Shown here: piece by piece, positions 1 through 7,996 of the stretch
Position numbering within the stretch: the first letter of the stretch is position 1
How the letters are laid out: every line of letters begins with the position of its first letter
NCBI GenBank assembly: GCA_002281855.1
Contig: NCHQ01000021.1
Coordinates: 44,671 to 108,670 of the forward strand
DNA from: Rhodospirillales bacterium 24-66-33
Lineage (GTDB): Bacteria; Pseudomonadota; Alphaproteobacteria; Reyranellales; Reyranellaceae
Length of the DNA: 64,000 nt
Direction of reading: 5' to 3'
Program-made: the position numbers and the translations under genes
Notes under the pieces: generated by a model
Told to the model about the DNA's origin: nothing
Seen by the model: only the letters and a program-made list of their open reading frames with translations
The model's database searches: none

Positions 1-152
1 GGCAGGTTCTGCCTGCAAGAACCGTGTCAGGAATCGCGCAGCCCGTTCCGCCGGATGAAGTTTCTTTTTCATCGAACGAGGCAATCGCACTGACAGAGGC
101 TGTGAACTCGCCCTAGAATTTTGACCCTCGCGTTGTTCATTGGGGGGCATTC

Positions 153-1718
153 ATGCGTCGTTTCCTACTATCCGCCGTCGCGGCACTTGCCACCGTGTCC
201 GCCGTGCCGATCGCGTCGGCACAAACGCTGAAGGTGGTGATGCACTCCGACGTGAAGGTGCTGGATCCGATCTGGAGCGGCGCCTACATCACGCGCAATC
301 ACGGCTACATGCTCTATGACGTGCTGTTCGCCATGGACGAGAAGTTCCAGGTGAAGCCGCAGATGGTCGATACCTGGAGCACGAGCGACGATGGGCTCGT
401 CTGGACCTTCAAGCTGCGCGACGGGCTGGAATGGCATGACGGCCAGCCGGTGACCGCGGAGGACTGCATCGCCTCGCTCAAGCGCTGGTCGGCCCGCGAC
501 GCGATGGGTCAGAAGATGGCGCAGGCCCTGAAGGAATATAAGGTCGTCGATCCCAGGACCTTCCAGATCGTGCTGAAGCAGAAGTTTGGGGCGGTGATCG
601 AGTCGCTGGGCAAGCCTTCGGTGGTCGTGCCCTTCATGATGCCCAAGCGGATCGCCGAGACCGATCCGTTCAAGCAGATCGAGGAATATATCGGCTCCGG
701 TCCCTTCGTGTTCAAAAAGGACGAATGGAAGCCCGGCGAGAAGCTCGTCTACACCAAGTTCGCCAAGTACAAGCCGCGGTCCGAACCGATGTCGGGCCTG
801 TCCGGCGGCAAGGTGGTCAACGTCGACAGGGTCGAGTGGCTCTCGATCTCCGATGCCGAGACCCAGGTCAATGCACTGCTGAACGGCGAGATCGACTATC
901 TCGAAGGCGTCTCCGCCGACCATCTGCCGCTGGTCGAGAAGGACAAGGGCATCCGCATCATCAAGGGGCGGGTCTCCAACCAGTATGCCTTCCGGCCGAA
1001 CTGGCTGCTGCCGCCGTTCAACAACGAGAAGGTTCGCCAGGCCGCCGCGCTGGCCCTCAATCAGGAGGATTTCCTGCAGGCCAATATCGGCGACAAGCGC
1101 TTCTATCAGACCTGCAAGGCGATGTTCACCTGTGGCTCGCCGCTGGCGACGGATGCCGGCATGGCCGGGCTGGTCGAGGGCAATGCCGCCAAGGCCAAGG
1201 CGTTGCTGGCGGAAGCCGGCTATGACGGCACGCCGGTGACCCTGCTGGCGCCGACCGACCTCGGCGTCATCAAGCAGCTCGGGCCGGTGGCCAAGGCGCT
1301 GCTGGAGCGGGCGGGCTTCAAGGTCGACATGATTTCGATGGACTGGCAGAGCGTGATCGTGCGGCTGGCCAAGAAGGTGCCGGTCGCGGAAGGCGGGTGG
1401 AACGCCTTCTCGACGAGCTGGTCGCAGGTCGACATTCTCGATCCACTGATGACGCCGTTCCTGATCGCGAGCTGCGACAAGGCCCGCTCTGGATGGCCGT
1501 GCGACGAGGAGCTGGAGAAGCTGCGCGACAAGTACGTGCAGGCGAGCACGGAAGCGGAGAAGAAGGCCGCCGCCACCGCAGTCCAGGAGCGTGCCATCAA
1601 GGTGGTGACCCACGTGCCGCTCGGCGAATGGTTTGGCGTCAGCGCCGTACGCTCGAATGTCGGGACGATCACCCCGCCGCCGCCGGTGACGGTCTTCTGG
1701 GGCGTGTCGAAGAAGTAG
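153..1718 (+). CDS. ABC transporter solute-binding protein, family 5 (paralogue 1)
   Basis: This is a periplasmic binding protein of the peptide/nickel/opine importer class (SBP_bac_5), 521 aa, the usual family length. Residues 1-23 form a signal peptide with a likely cut after ASA, before QTLK. Blocks shared with the two minus-strand paralogues at 3.8 and 5.6 kb include WHDGQPVTAEDC (about residue 95) and KKDEWKPGEK (about residue 190). The ATG is supported by a G-rich Shine-Dalgarno (TGGGGGG) six bases upstream. No permease or ATPase gene lies in the window, so it is an orphan receptor here and its ligand cannot be told. A near-palindrome follows the gene. The family assignment is firm and the substrate is unknown. 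Confidence 0.93.
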   Translation: MRRFLLSAVAALATVSAVPIASAQTLKVVMHSDVKVLDPIWSGAYITRNHGYMLYDVLFAMDEKFQVKPQMVDTWSTSDDGLVWTFKLRDGLEWHDGQPVTAEDCIASLKRWSARDAMGQKMAQALKEYKVVDPRTFQIVLKQKFGAVIESLGKPSVVVPFMMPKRIAETDPFKQIEEYIGSGPFVFKKDEWKPGEKLVYTKFAKYKPRSEPMSGLSGGKVVNVDRVEWLSISDAETQVNALLNGEIDYLEGVSADHLPLVEKDKGIRIIKGRVSNQYAFRPNWLLPPFNNEKVRQAAALALNQEDFLQANIGDKRFYQTCKAMFTCGSPLATDAGMAGLVEGNAAKAKALLAEAGYDGTPVTLLAPTDLGVIKQLGPVAKALLERAGFKVDMISMDWQSVIVRLAKKVPVAEGGWNAFSTSWSQVDILDPLMTPFLIASCDKARSGWPCDEELEKLRDKYVQASTEAEKKAAATAVQERAIKVVTHVPLGEWFGVSAVRSNVGTITPPPPVTVFWGVSKK

Positions 1719-1769
1719 GGCCGTGCCCTTGATTCTTGGGCATCCGTTTGGGTTCAATTGAGATTTTGA

Positions 1770-1805
1770 GTGAGCTCTGGGCTGATTGATCAGCTCAGAG
1801 TTCAC
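1770..1805. terminator. Near-perfect 18+18 bp inverted repeat after the solute-binding protein gene
   Basis: Two adjoining 18-base arms (1770-1787 and 1788-1805) pair at nearly every position; the two internal mismatches would be G-U pairs in plus-strand RNA. It lies about 50 bp after the stop codon. No T-run follows, so it could be a weak terminator, an RNA-stabilising hairpin or a protein-binding palindrome. Confidence 0.5.
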
Positions 1806-1961
1806 CTTAACCATCTGTGTTAGTGGCTCATCCGGCTGTCGCAGTTGGCGGCTCTTTCTGGCTTCTTGCTTTAATGCCCTCAGGCCGTGCTGAGTGGTGA
1901 CGGGATTAACCTTCCAAAACAATGCCTTGCCAGAATCGGTTAACACGCCGAAAGCTGGCGG

Positions 1962-2573
1962 ATGCCGGAATCGAGTTTCCTTGCCGGACGGTTTCCGCCC
2001 CACCGGATCTTATCGGGCTGGCTCGGTGCGGCGGGCTCGGCCCGTCTGTTGGCCTATGCTCTGGCGTCCGAAGCCCGGTTCACGCCGACCCGCCTGGCGC
2101 ATGAGGGTACGGGGCGCCGCGAGGCGCTGACCCGACAATCCGCCGTCCTGAAGGATCTCGGTGCCTTTGCCGAACCGCTGCACCGCAAGGCGCTGGCCCT
2201 GCAGTCCGGGCTGGAGACGGATTTCCAGATGACTCAGACGCCGCCCAACAGCACGCAGATGGAAGTGGTGGCGCATGGCGAAGGCGCGTTCTACCGGCCG
2301 CACACCGATACCTTCACCGGCGACCAGTACACGCCCGGCGGCCGCCGACGGCTCACCATGGTCTACTACTTCCACCGCGTTCCCCGCCGCTTCACGGGCG
2401 GCCATCTTCGGCTCTTCGACCTGGGCGGCGGCCAGACGATCGATGTCGAGCCGGTGCATGACAGCCTGCTCGTCTTCCCCTCGACGGCCCGTCATGAGGT
2501 CGAGCGCGTGTCCTGCCCCGAGGGCGCCTTCGGCGACGGTCGATTCGCCGTGAACATCTGGCTGTGCGGCTGA
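1962..2573 (+). CDS. 2OG-Fe(II) oxygenase superfamily protein (prolyl 4-hydroxylase-like)
   Basis: Predicted 203-aa non-haem iron dioxygenase that would use 2-oxoglutarate and O2 to hydroxylate an unknown substrate. The double-stranded beta-helix signature is visible: the HxD iron ligands in YRPHTDTF (about residue 110), the distal histidine in STARHEVERV (about residue 180), and a basic residue in the GDGRFAVNIW block that would hold the 2-oxoglutarate carboxylate. There is no signal peptide, so it is probably cytoplasmic. The start is uncertain because other in-frame starts lie upstream and the Shine-Dalgarno is weak. It runs tail-to-tail with the HxlR gene, three bases away. Confidence 0.75.
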   Translation: MPESSFLAGRFPPHRILSGWLGAAGSARLLAYALASEARFTPTRLAHEGTGRREALTRQSAVLKDLGAFAEPLHRKALALQSGLETDFQMTQTPPNSTQMEVVAHGEGAFYRPHTDTFTGDQYTPGGRRRLTMVYYFHRVPRRFTGGHLRLFDLGGGQTIDVEPVHDSLLVFPSTARHEVERVSCPEGAFGDGRFAVNIWLCG

Positions 2574-2576
2574 CCG

Positions 2577-2999
2577 TTACTCCGCCGCCTGCAGCGCTGG
2601 CGCCTTTTCGGGGACCTTCGGCTCCATCACGCGGCCATTGCGCCTGGCGGCGTCCTCGGCTTCCCAGCGGATGGCGATCTCGGCCAGCCGGTCCATGACA
2701 TCGTCCAGCTCGCCGCCGCGCTTGGTGAGCGAATAGGTCACCTTGGGCGGAATGGTCGCTTCATAGTCGCGCTTCACCAGCGCCGCACCTTCCAGGGTGC
2801 GCAGGCGCTCGGTCAGCATCTTCGCCGAGATGCCCGACACCCGGCGCTTCAGCTCGCCGAAGCGCTGCGGCCCGTGGGTGCGCAGATTGTAGAGGATGTA
2901 GGTCGTCCACGGCCCCATCAGCATGCGCAGGATGAAGTCCATCGGGCAGCTGACGCTTTCCTTGGCCTGGGCGGCGGTGGCGGGGGTCGAGGTGCTCAT
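2577..2999 (-). CDS. HxlR-type winged-helix transcriptional regulator
   Basis: A 140-aa DNA-binding regulator. The HxlR/MarR-like winged helix covers roughly residues 18-110, with CPMDFILRMLMGPWT at the start of the domain and the recognition-helix region ISAKMLTERLRTLE at about 55-70. The C-terminal tail is rich in Ala, Pro and Glu and looks disordered. Cys18 is at the position often used as a redox or electrophile sensor in this family; that role here is inference. It is divergent from the flavoprotein gene at 3145, and a spaced inverted repeat lies between them, so it probably controls both itself and that quinone-reductase-like enzyme. Confidence 0.9.
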   Translation of the reverse strand: MSTSTPATAAQAKESVSCPMDFILRMLMGPWTTYILYNLRTHGPQRFGELKRRVSGISAKMLTERLRTLEGAALVKRDYEATIPPKVTYSLTKRGGELDDVMDRLAEIAIRWEAEDAARRNGRVMEPKVPEKAPALQAAE

Positions 3000-3010
3000 G
3001 GAAAAACCTT

Positions 3011-3031
3011 TAGGTTACGAATTGGTACCTA
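3011..3031. promoter_or_regulatory. Candidate HxlR operator in the divergent intergenic region
   Basis: TAGGT (3011-3015) and its inverted copy ACCTA (3027-3031) are separated by 11 bases, inside the 145-bp gap between the HxlR gene (start 2999, minus) and the flavoprotein gene (start 3145, plus). Its position directly beside the HxlR start suits autorepression. Confidence 0.5.
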
Positions 3032-3144
3032 CTGGAGAATATATAGCGGCCATCCCAGATGTTTCCAGTCACTTTGTGTAAGCAACTGATCTTGAGCAAC
3101 ACCAAAGACGTTTCTCAAGTGAAATCAAAGGATTGGAAGTCATC

Positions 3145-3729
3145 ATGACAAACGTCGCGATCGTCTATCACTCGGGATATGGACATACGCAGGCGCTCGC
3201 CGAGGCCGTGGCCACCGGCGCACGAGCGGTTCCGGGCACCGTCGTCAGCCTGATTCCGGTCGCCGAGGCCGAGGCCCGCGGGGCGGAGCTCGACGCCGCC
3301 GATGCCATCGCCTTCGGCAGCCCGACCTACATGGGCGGCGTGTCGGCGGACTTCGCGAAGTTCAAGGACTGGACCTCGAGCCGCTGGATGGAGGGCAGGT
3401 GGCGCAACAAGCTCGCCGCGGGCTTCACCGTCTCGGCCTCTTGGAATGGCGACAAGCACAACACGCTCTACCAGCTGCTCACGCTCGCGGTTCAGCACGG
3501 CATGATTTGGGTCGGCCTCGGCCTGCCGCCGGGCAACAACAACTCGAAGGGATCGAGCGCGGATCTCAACCGGGTCGGCGCGTCGATCGGCGCGATGGCG
3601 CAGGCCAATGCCGATCAGGGTGTCGAGGGCATCGGCGCCAGCGACTTCAAGACCTTCGAGGCGCTCGGCCGCCGCGTCGCCGAGGCCACGCAGCGGTGGC
3701 ATGAAGAGCCGCTCGCGCGGGCAGCTTGA
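3145..3729 (+). CDS. Flavodoxin-fold NAD(P)H:quinone oxidoreductase-like protein (WrbA/FMN reductase family)
   Basis: A 194-aa flavodoxin-like protein. The N-terminal FMN phosphate loop (IVYHSGYGHTQALAE, residues 5-19) and the aromatic loop AFGSPTYMGGVS (about 60-71) are typical of WrbA-type quinone reductases, which make two-electron reductions and so avoid semiquinones. I place the start at the ATG at 3145, preceded by GGAAG, rather than at an in-frame TTG four codons upstream. It is divergent from an HxlR regulator with a candidate operator between them, the usual arrangement for a quinone- or electrophile-induced reductase. Confidence 0.85.
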   Translation: MTNVAIVYHSGYGHTQALAEAVATGARAVPGTVVSLIPVAEAEARGAELDAADAIAFGSPTYMGGVSADFAKFKDWTSSRWMEGRWRNKLAAGFTVSASWNGDKHNTLYQLLTLAVQHGMIWVGLGLPPGNNNSKGSSADLNRVGASIGAMAQANADQGVEGIGASDFKTFEALGRRVAEATQRWHEEPLARAA

Positions 3730-3749
3730 TCTGCGGCTGTCCCCAAACG

Positions 3750-3785
3750 AAAAAGGGGACCTTCGCCTGCCTGGCGAAGGTCCCC
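3750..3785 (-). terminator. Rho-independent terminator, copy 1
   Basis: Perfect 13-bp arms (3755-3767 and 3773-3785) with a 5-base loop, followed on the minus strand by a run of five T (3750-3754). It lies 28 bp beyond the stop of the solute-binding protein gene that ends at 3814. The same hairpin recurs after the neighbouring paralogue at 5519-5549. Confidence 0.85.
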
Positions 3786-3813
3786 CAATCCAGCAGTAGT
3801 GAGTGCTAGGTCG

Positions 3814-5397
3814 CTACTTCTTGGTGATGTTCCACATCACCGGCACGGGGCCGGGCAGCCAGCCGCTGATGCGGTCCTTGCGATAGGCGCCGAACGCCTT
3901 GTACTGGCCGAGTACGATGTACGTGGCCTGGTCCATCACCCGGTCGGAGACGGCCATGGCGATCTCCTTCCGCTTGGCCGGGTCTACTTCCCTGGCGTAG
4001 GCGGAACGGAGCTTTTCCATCTCTGGATCGCACGGCCAGCCGAACCAGGCCTTTTCGCAGCCGCCGCTGGTGAAGGAATTGCCGGCCGGGCTCTCGGTAC
4101 CGACCGTGACGGTGGTCGTGTAGAAGATGTTCCAGCCGCCCTGCGCCGGCGGATCCTTCTTGGCGCGGCGCGTCACGACGGTCTGCCAGTCCATCGACTG
4201 CAGGTCGACCTTGAAGCCGACCTTCTCGAGCGCCTGCTTGCCGACCGGCGGAAGCTGGTTCGAGGAGAGCAGGTCGGTCGCATGCATCATGACGATCGGC
4301 GTGCCGTCATAGCCGCTTTCCTTCAGGAGCTGGCGCGCCTTCTCGAGGTCGGGCTTGACCAGCAGGTTGCCGTAGCTCTTCTCGTAGGGCGAGCCGCACA
4401 CCAGCGGCGCGTTGCAGACCCGGTAGATCTCGGGATCGCCCAGCTGGGCGCGCAGGAAATCCTCCTGGGCGATGGCATACATCGCCGCCTGCCGGGCCTT
4501 CAGGTTGTTGAACGGCGGGTGGAGATGGTTGAAGCGCATGAGGATCTGGCTGCCCTGCGCGTTCCAGCCGTAGAGCTCGATGTTCTTTTCGGCCTTCAGC
4601 AGCGGAAAGAGATCGGGCACAGGAATTTCGATCAGGTCGATCTCGCCCTGGACCAGGGCATTGACCGCCGTACTCGGGTCGGAGATCGCCAGCCATTCGA
4701 GGCGATCGATCTTCACCACCTTGCCGCCGGCCAGCATCGAGGGCGGCTCGGCGCGCGGCTTGTACTTGGTGTTCTTGACGTAGACGACCTTCTCACCGGG
4801 CTTCCATTCGTCCTTCTTGAAGATGAACGGGCCGGAGCCGGTGTAGTCGTCGATCTGCTTGAACGGGTCGGTTTCGGCGACCTTCTTGGGCATCATGAAG
4901 GGCACGGTCGAGGACGGCTTGCCGAGCGCGTCGAGGACGAGACCGAACGGCTCCTTGAGGACGATCTGGAAGGTCTTGGCATCGATCGCCTTCATCGTGC
5001 CAACGGAGGCCATCATCTGCTGCCCCAGCGAGTCGCGGGCGCCCCAGCGCTTGATCGAGGCGACGCAGTCCTCGGCGGTGACCGGCTGGCCGTCATGCCA
5101 TGCCAGGCCGTCGCGCAGCGTGAAGGTCCAGGTCAGCTTGTCGGCCGAGACCTCGTACTTGTCGACCATCTGCGGCTGGATGCGGGCTTCGGCATCCTGG
5201 GCGAACAGAGTGTCGTAGATCATGTAGCCGTGGTTTCGGGTGATGAAGGCGGTCGTCCAGATCGGGTCGAGGACCTTCAGATCGGAATGGGCGACCATCT
5301 TCAGCGTCTGCGCCGAGGCCGGGGCCGCGACAGCCGCCGCAGCCGTCGACAAGGCGAGACAGGCCGCGACCTGTCGCAATCTCCGCATAACGTGCAT
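3814..5397 (-). CDS. ABC transporter solute-binding protein, family 5 (paralogue 2, tandem copy)
   Basis: A 527-aa periplasmic receptor of the SBP_bac_5 family with an N-terminal signal peptide (residues 1-29, cut after ASA before QTLK). It is near-identical along its length to the adjacent gene at 5577-7151 and more distantly related to 153-1718. Differences from its twin are scattered substitutions plus one 3-residue indel near residue 170 (KPSSTVPFMM here, KPSTFMM in the twin). Each twin is followed by a copy of the same terminator hairpin. There is no transporter permease or ATPase gene nearby. Ligand unknown. Confidence 0.92.
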   Translation of the reverse strand: MHVMRRLRQVAACLALSTAAAAVAAPASAQTLKMVAHSDLKVLDPIWTTAFITRNHGYMIYDTLFAQDAEARIQPQMVDKYEVSADKLTWTFTLRDGLAWHDGQPVTAEDCVASIKRWGARDSLGQQMMASVGTMKAIDAKTFQIVLKEPFGLVLDALGKPSSTVPFMMPKKVAETDPFKQIDDYTGSGPFIFKKDEWKPGEKVVYVKNTKYKPRAEPPSMLAGGKVVKIDRLEWLAISDPSTAVNALVQGEIDLIEIPVPDLFPLLKAEKNIELYGWNAQGSQILMRFNHLHPPFNNLKARQAAMYAIAQEDFLRAQLGDPEIYRVCNAPLVCGSPYEKSYGNLLVKPDLEKARQLLKESGYDGTPIVMMHATDLLSSNQLPPVGKQALEKVGFKVDLQSMDWQTVVTRRAKKDPPAQGGWNIFYTTTVTVGTESPAGNSFTSGGCEKAWFGWPCDPEMEKLRSAYAREVDPAKRKEIAMAVSDRVMDQATYIVLGQYKAFGAYRKDRISGWLPGPVPVMWNITKK

Positions 5398-5518
5398 GAT
5401 TTATCTGTCCCTTTTTCCAGCACCCAACTTCAGACAAGCTGCCACGAGCCGGACGAGGAATAAAGCAGTGTCGATGCCTACGGCGTCGCGACCTGAACCC
5501 ATCCCGCACAAAAGGGAA

Positions 5519-5549
5519 GGGGACCTTCGCCTGCCTGGCGAAGGTCCCC
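5519..5549 (-). terminator. Rho-independent terminator, copy 2
   Basis: The same 13-bp stem and 5-base loop as at 3755-3785 (arms 5519-5531 and 5537-5549), placed 27 bp past the stop of the upstream twin gene. The minus-strand tail is less T-rich than in copy 1. It sits between the two tandem solute-binding protein genes, so each is probably transcribed separately. Confidence 0.8.
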
Positions 5550-5576
5550 CGATCGACTGTGTTGGCTGCGATGCCG

Positions 5577-7151
5577 CTATTTTTTGGTGATGTTCCACAT
5601 CACCGGCACGGGGCCGGGCAGCCAGCCGCTGATGCGGTCCTTGCGATAGGCGCCGAACGCCTTGTACTGGCCGAGCACGATGTACGTGGCCTGGTCCATC
5701 ACCCGGTCGGAGACGGCCATGGCGATCTCCTTCCGCTTGGCCGGGTCGACTTCCTTGGCATAGGACGAGCGAAGCTTCTCCACCTCGGGATCGCACGGCC
5801 AGCCGAACCAGGCCTTTTCGCAGGCACCGCTGGTGAAGGAATTGCCGGCCGGGCTTTCGGCACCGACCGTGACGGTGGTCGTGTAGAAGATGTTCCAGCC
5901 GCCTTGCGCCGGCGGATCCTTCTTGGCGCGGCGCGTCACGACCGTCTGCCAGTCCATCGACTGCAGGTCGACCTTGAAGCCGACCTTCTCGAGCGCCTGC
6001 TTGCCGACCGGCGGAAGCTGGTTGGCGGAGAGCAGGTCGGTCGCATGCATCATGACGATCGGCGTGCCGTCATAGCCGCTTTCCTTCAGGAGCTGGCGCG
6101 CCTTCTCGAGATCGGGTTTGACCAGCAGGTTGCCGTAGCTCTTCTCGTAGGGCGAGCCGCACACCAGCGGCGCATTGCAGACCCGGTAGATCTCGGGATC
6201 GCCCACCTGGGCGCGCAGGAAATCCTCCTGGGCGATGGCATACATCGCCGCCTGCCGGGCCTTCAGGTTGTTGAACGGCGGGTGTAGGTGATTGAGGCGC
6301 ATGATGATCTGGCTGCCCTGCGCGTTCCAGCCGTAGAGCTCGATGTTCTTTTCGGCCTTCAGCAGCGGGAAGAGATCGGGCACCGGAAGTTCGATCAGGT
6401 CGATCTCGCCCTGGACCAGGGCATTGACCGCCGTGCTCGGGTCGGCGATCGCCAGCCATTCGACGCGGTCGACCTTCACCACCTTGCCGCCGGCCAGCAT
6501 CGAGGGCGGCTCGGGGCGCGGCTTGTACTTGGTGTTCTTGACGTAGACGACCTTCTCGCCGGGCTTCCACTCGTCCTTCTTGAAGATGAACGGACCGGAG
6601 CCGGTGTAGTCGTCGATCTGCTTGAACGGGTCGGTCTCGGCGACCCGCTTGGGCATCATGAAGGTAGAGGGCTTGCCCAGCGCCTCGAGGACGAGGCCGA
6701 ACGGCTCCTTGAGGACGATCTGGAAGGTCTTGGCGTCGATGGCCTTGATCGTGGCGAGGGCGGCCGCCATCTGCTGACCGATGGGGTCGCGGGCGGCCCA
6801 GCGCTTGATCGAGGCGACGCAGTCCTCGGCCGTGACCGGCTGACCGTCGTGCCATGCCAGGCCGTCGCGCAGCGTGAAGGTCCAGGTCAGCTTGTCGGCC
6901 GAGGCCTCGTACTTGTCGACCATCTGCGGCTGGATGCGCAGGTCTGCATCCTGGGCGAACAGCGTGTCGTAGATCATGTAGCCGTGGTTTCGGGTGATGA
7001 AGGCGCTCGTCCAGATCGGGTCGAGGACCTTCAGATCGGAATGGGCGACCATCTTCAGGGTCTGTGCCGAGGCCGGGGCCGCGACCGCCGCCGCTGCCGT
7101 CGACAAGGCGAGACAGGCCGCGACCTGTCGCAATTTCCGCATAACGTGCAT
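5577..7151 (-). CDS. ABC transporter solute-binding protein, family 5 (paralogue 3, tandem copy)
   Basis: A 524-aa SBP_bac_5 receptor with the same signal peptide and nearly the same sequence as the gene at 3814-5397. It differs by point substitutions (for example SQIIMRLNHLH versus SQILMRFNHLH) and lacks three residues near position 170. The start ATG encodes MHVMRKLRQ, as in the twin. A short 70-bp gap separates it from the divergent dioxygenase gene at 7222. The pair looks like a segmental duplication that included the terminator. Confidence 0.92.
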   Translation of the reverse strand: MHVMRKLRQVAACLALSTAAAAVAAPASAQTLKMVAHSDLKVLDPIWTSAFITRNHGYMIYDTLFAQDADLRIQPQMVDKYEASADKLTWTFTLRDGLAWHDGQPVTAEDCVASIKRWAARDPIGQQMAAALATIKAIDAKTFQIVLKEPFGLVLEALGKPSTFMMPKRVAETDPFKQIDDYTGSGPFIFKKDEWKPGEKVVYVKNTKYKPRPEPPSMLAGGKVVKVDRVEWLAIADPSTAVNALVQGEIDLIELPVPDLFPLLKAEKNIELYGWNAQGSQIIMRLNHLHPPFNNLKARQAAMYAIAQEDFLRAQVGDPEIYRVCNAPLVCGSPYEKSYGNLLVKPDLEKARQLLKESGYDGTPIVMMHATDLLSANQLPPVGKQALEKVGFKVDLQSMDWQTVVTRRAKKDPPAQGGWNIFYTTTVTVGAESPAGNSFTSGACEKAWFGWPCDPEVEKLRSSYAKEVDPAKRKEIAMAVSDRVMDQATYIVLGQYKAFGAYRKDRISGWLPGPVPVMWNITKK

Positions 7152-7221
7152 GATTTACTCTTTACCCTTCTGCAACACCAAAAACTCACACAGGCTTCCA
7201 CGAGCCGACGAGGAACAAGCA

Positions 7222-7983
7222 ATGTCGATGCCGACCATCTTCGTGTCCCACGGAGCGCCGACACTGATCCTGAGCGACGCGCCCGCGCGCACATTCCTGG
7301 CGGGCCTCGGCCAGCAATTTCCGCGCCCGACGGCAATTGTCGCAGTGTCGGCGCACTGGGACACGGACGTGCCTGTCGTCTCGGTGGCCCGCAAGCCCGA
7401 TACGATCCACGATTTCTACGGGTTCCCGGAGGCGCTCTACCAGTTGCGATATGCCGCGCCCGGTGCACCGGCGCTCGCCGAGAAAGTCGCGAAGCTTACA
7501 GGCGCCGCGCACGATCATCGCGGACTCGACCATGGCGCCTGGGTGCCGGCGATGCTGGCCTGGCCCGAGGCCGACATCCCGATCTTCCAGCTCTCGGTGC
7601 AGCCGGCGCTCAGTCCGGCGCACCACATCGCACTCGGACGCAAGCTCAGCTCCCTCCGCGAAGAGGGCGTGCTGGTCATGGGCAGCGGCAGTGCGATCCA
7701 CAATCTGCGCGCCCTGGTGCGCAGCGAGGACGCCTCGGAGCCCGAGCCCTGGGCGCAGGCCTTCGACGACTGGCTGGCCGATACGCTGGAGAGGGGCGAC
7801 GAGGCGGCTCTTGCCGACTATCGCGCCCGTGCCCCCTATGCCCGGGAGGCCCATCCGACCGACGAGCACCTGCTGCCGCTGCAGGTTGCCTACGGCGCGG
7901 CGGGCGAGGGCGCCCGGGGCCGGGCGCTCCATCGGAGCTTCACCTTGGGGAACCTGTCGATGGCCGCCTACGCGTTCGGGTAG
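7222..7983 (+). CDS. LigB-type extradiol dioxygenase (DODA / YgiD family)
   Basis: Predicted class III ring-cleavage dioxygenase, 253 aa, related to 4,5-DOPA-extradiol dioxygenase. Metal-site and catalytic motifs are present: FVSHGAPT at residues 6-13, AVSAHWDT at about 45-52, DHRGLDHGAWVP at about 96-107, and GSGSAIHNLR at about 150-160. I chose the ATG at 7222, preceded by AGGAA; an in-frame extension upstream would overlap the divergent gene's start. It runs convergent into the Calx-beta gene with 13 bases between the stops. The natural substrate is unknown. Confidence 0.85.
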   Translation: MSMPTIFVSHGAPTLILSDAPARTFLAGLGQQFPRPTAIVAVSAHWDTDVPVVSVARKPDTIHDFYGFPEALYQLRYAAPGAPALAEKVAKLTGAAHDHRGLDHGAWVPAMLAWPEADIPIFQLSVQPALSPAHHIALGRKLSSLREEGVLVMGSGSAIHNLRALVRSEDASEPEPWAQAFDDWLADTLERGDEAALADYRARAPYAREAHPTDEHLLPLQVAYGAAGEGARGRALHRSFTLGNLSMAAYAFG

Positions 7984-7996
7984 GCGCGCTCGGCCT

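Noticed and set aside
168..2003. Long open frame antisense to the first solute-binding protein gene
   Set aside because: It is a shadow produced by high-GC codon bias; its translation is rich in Arg/His/Leu/Asp with no domain, and the opposite frame is a clear SBP_bac_5 protein with signal peptide.
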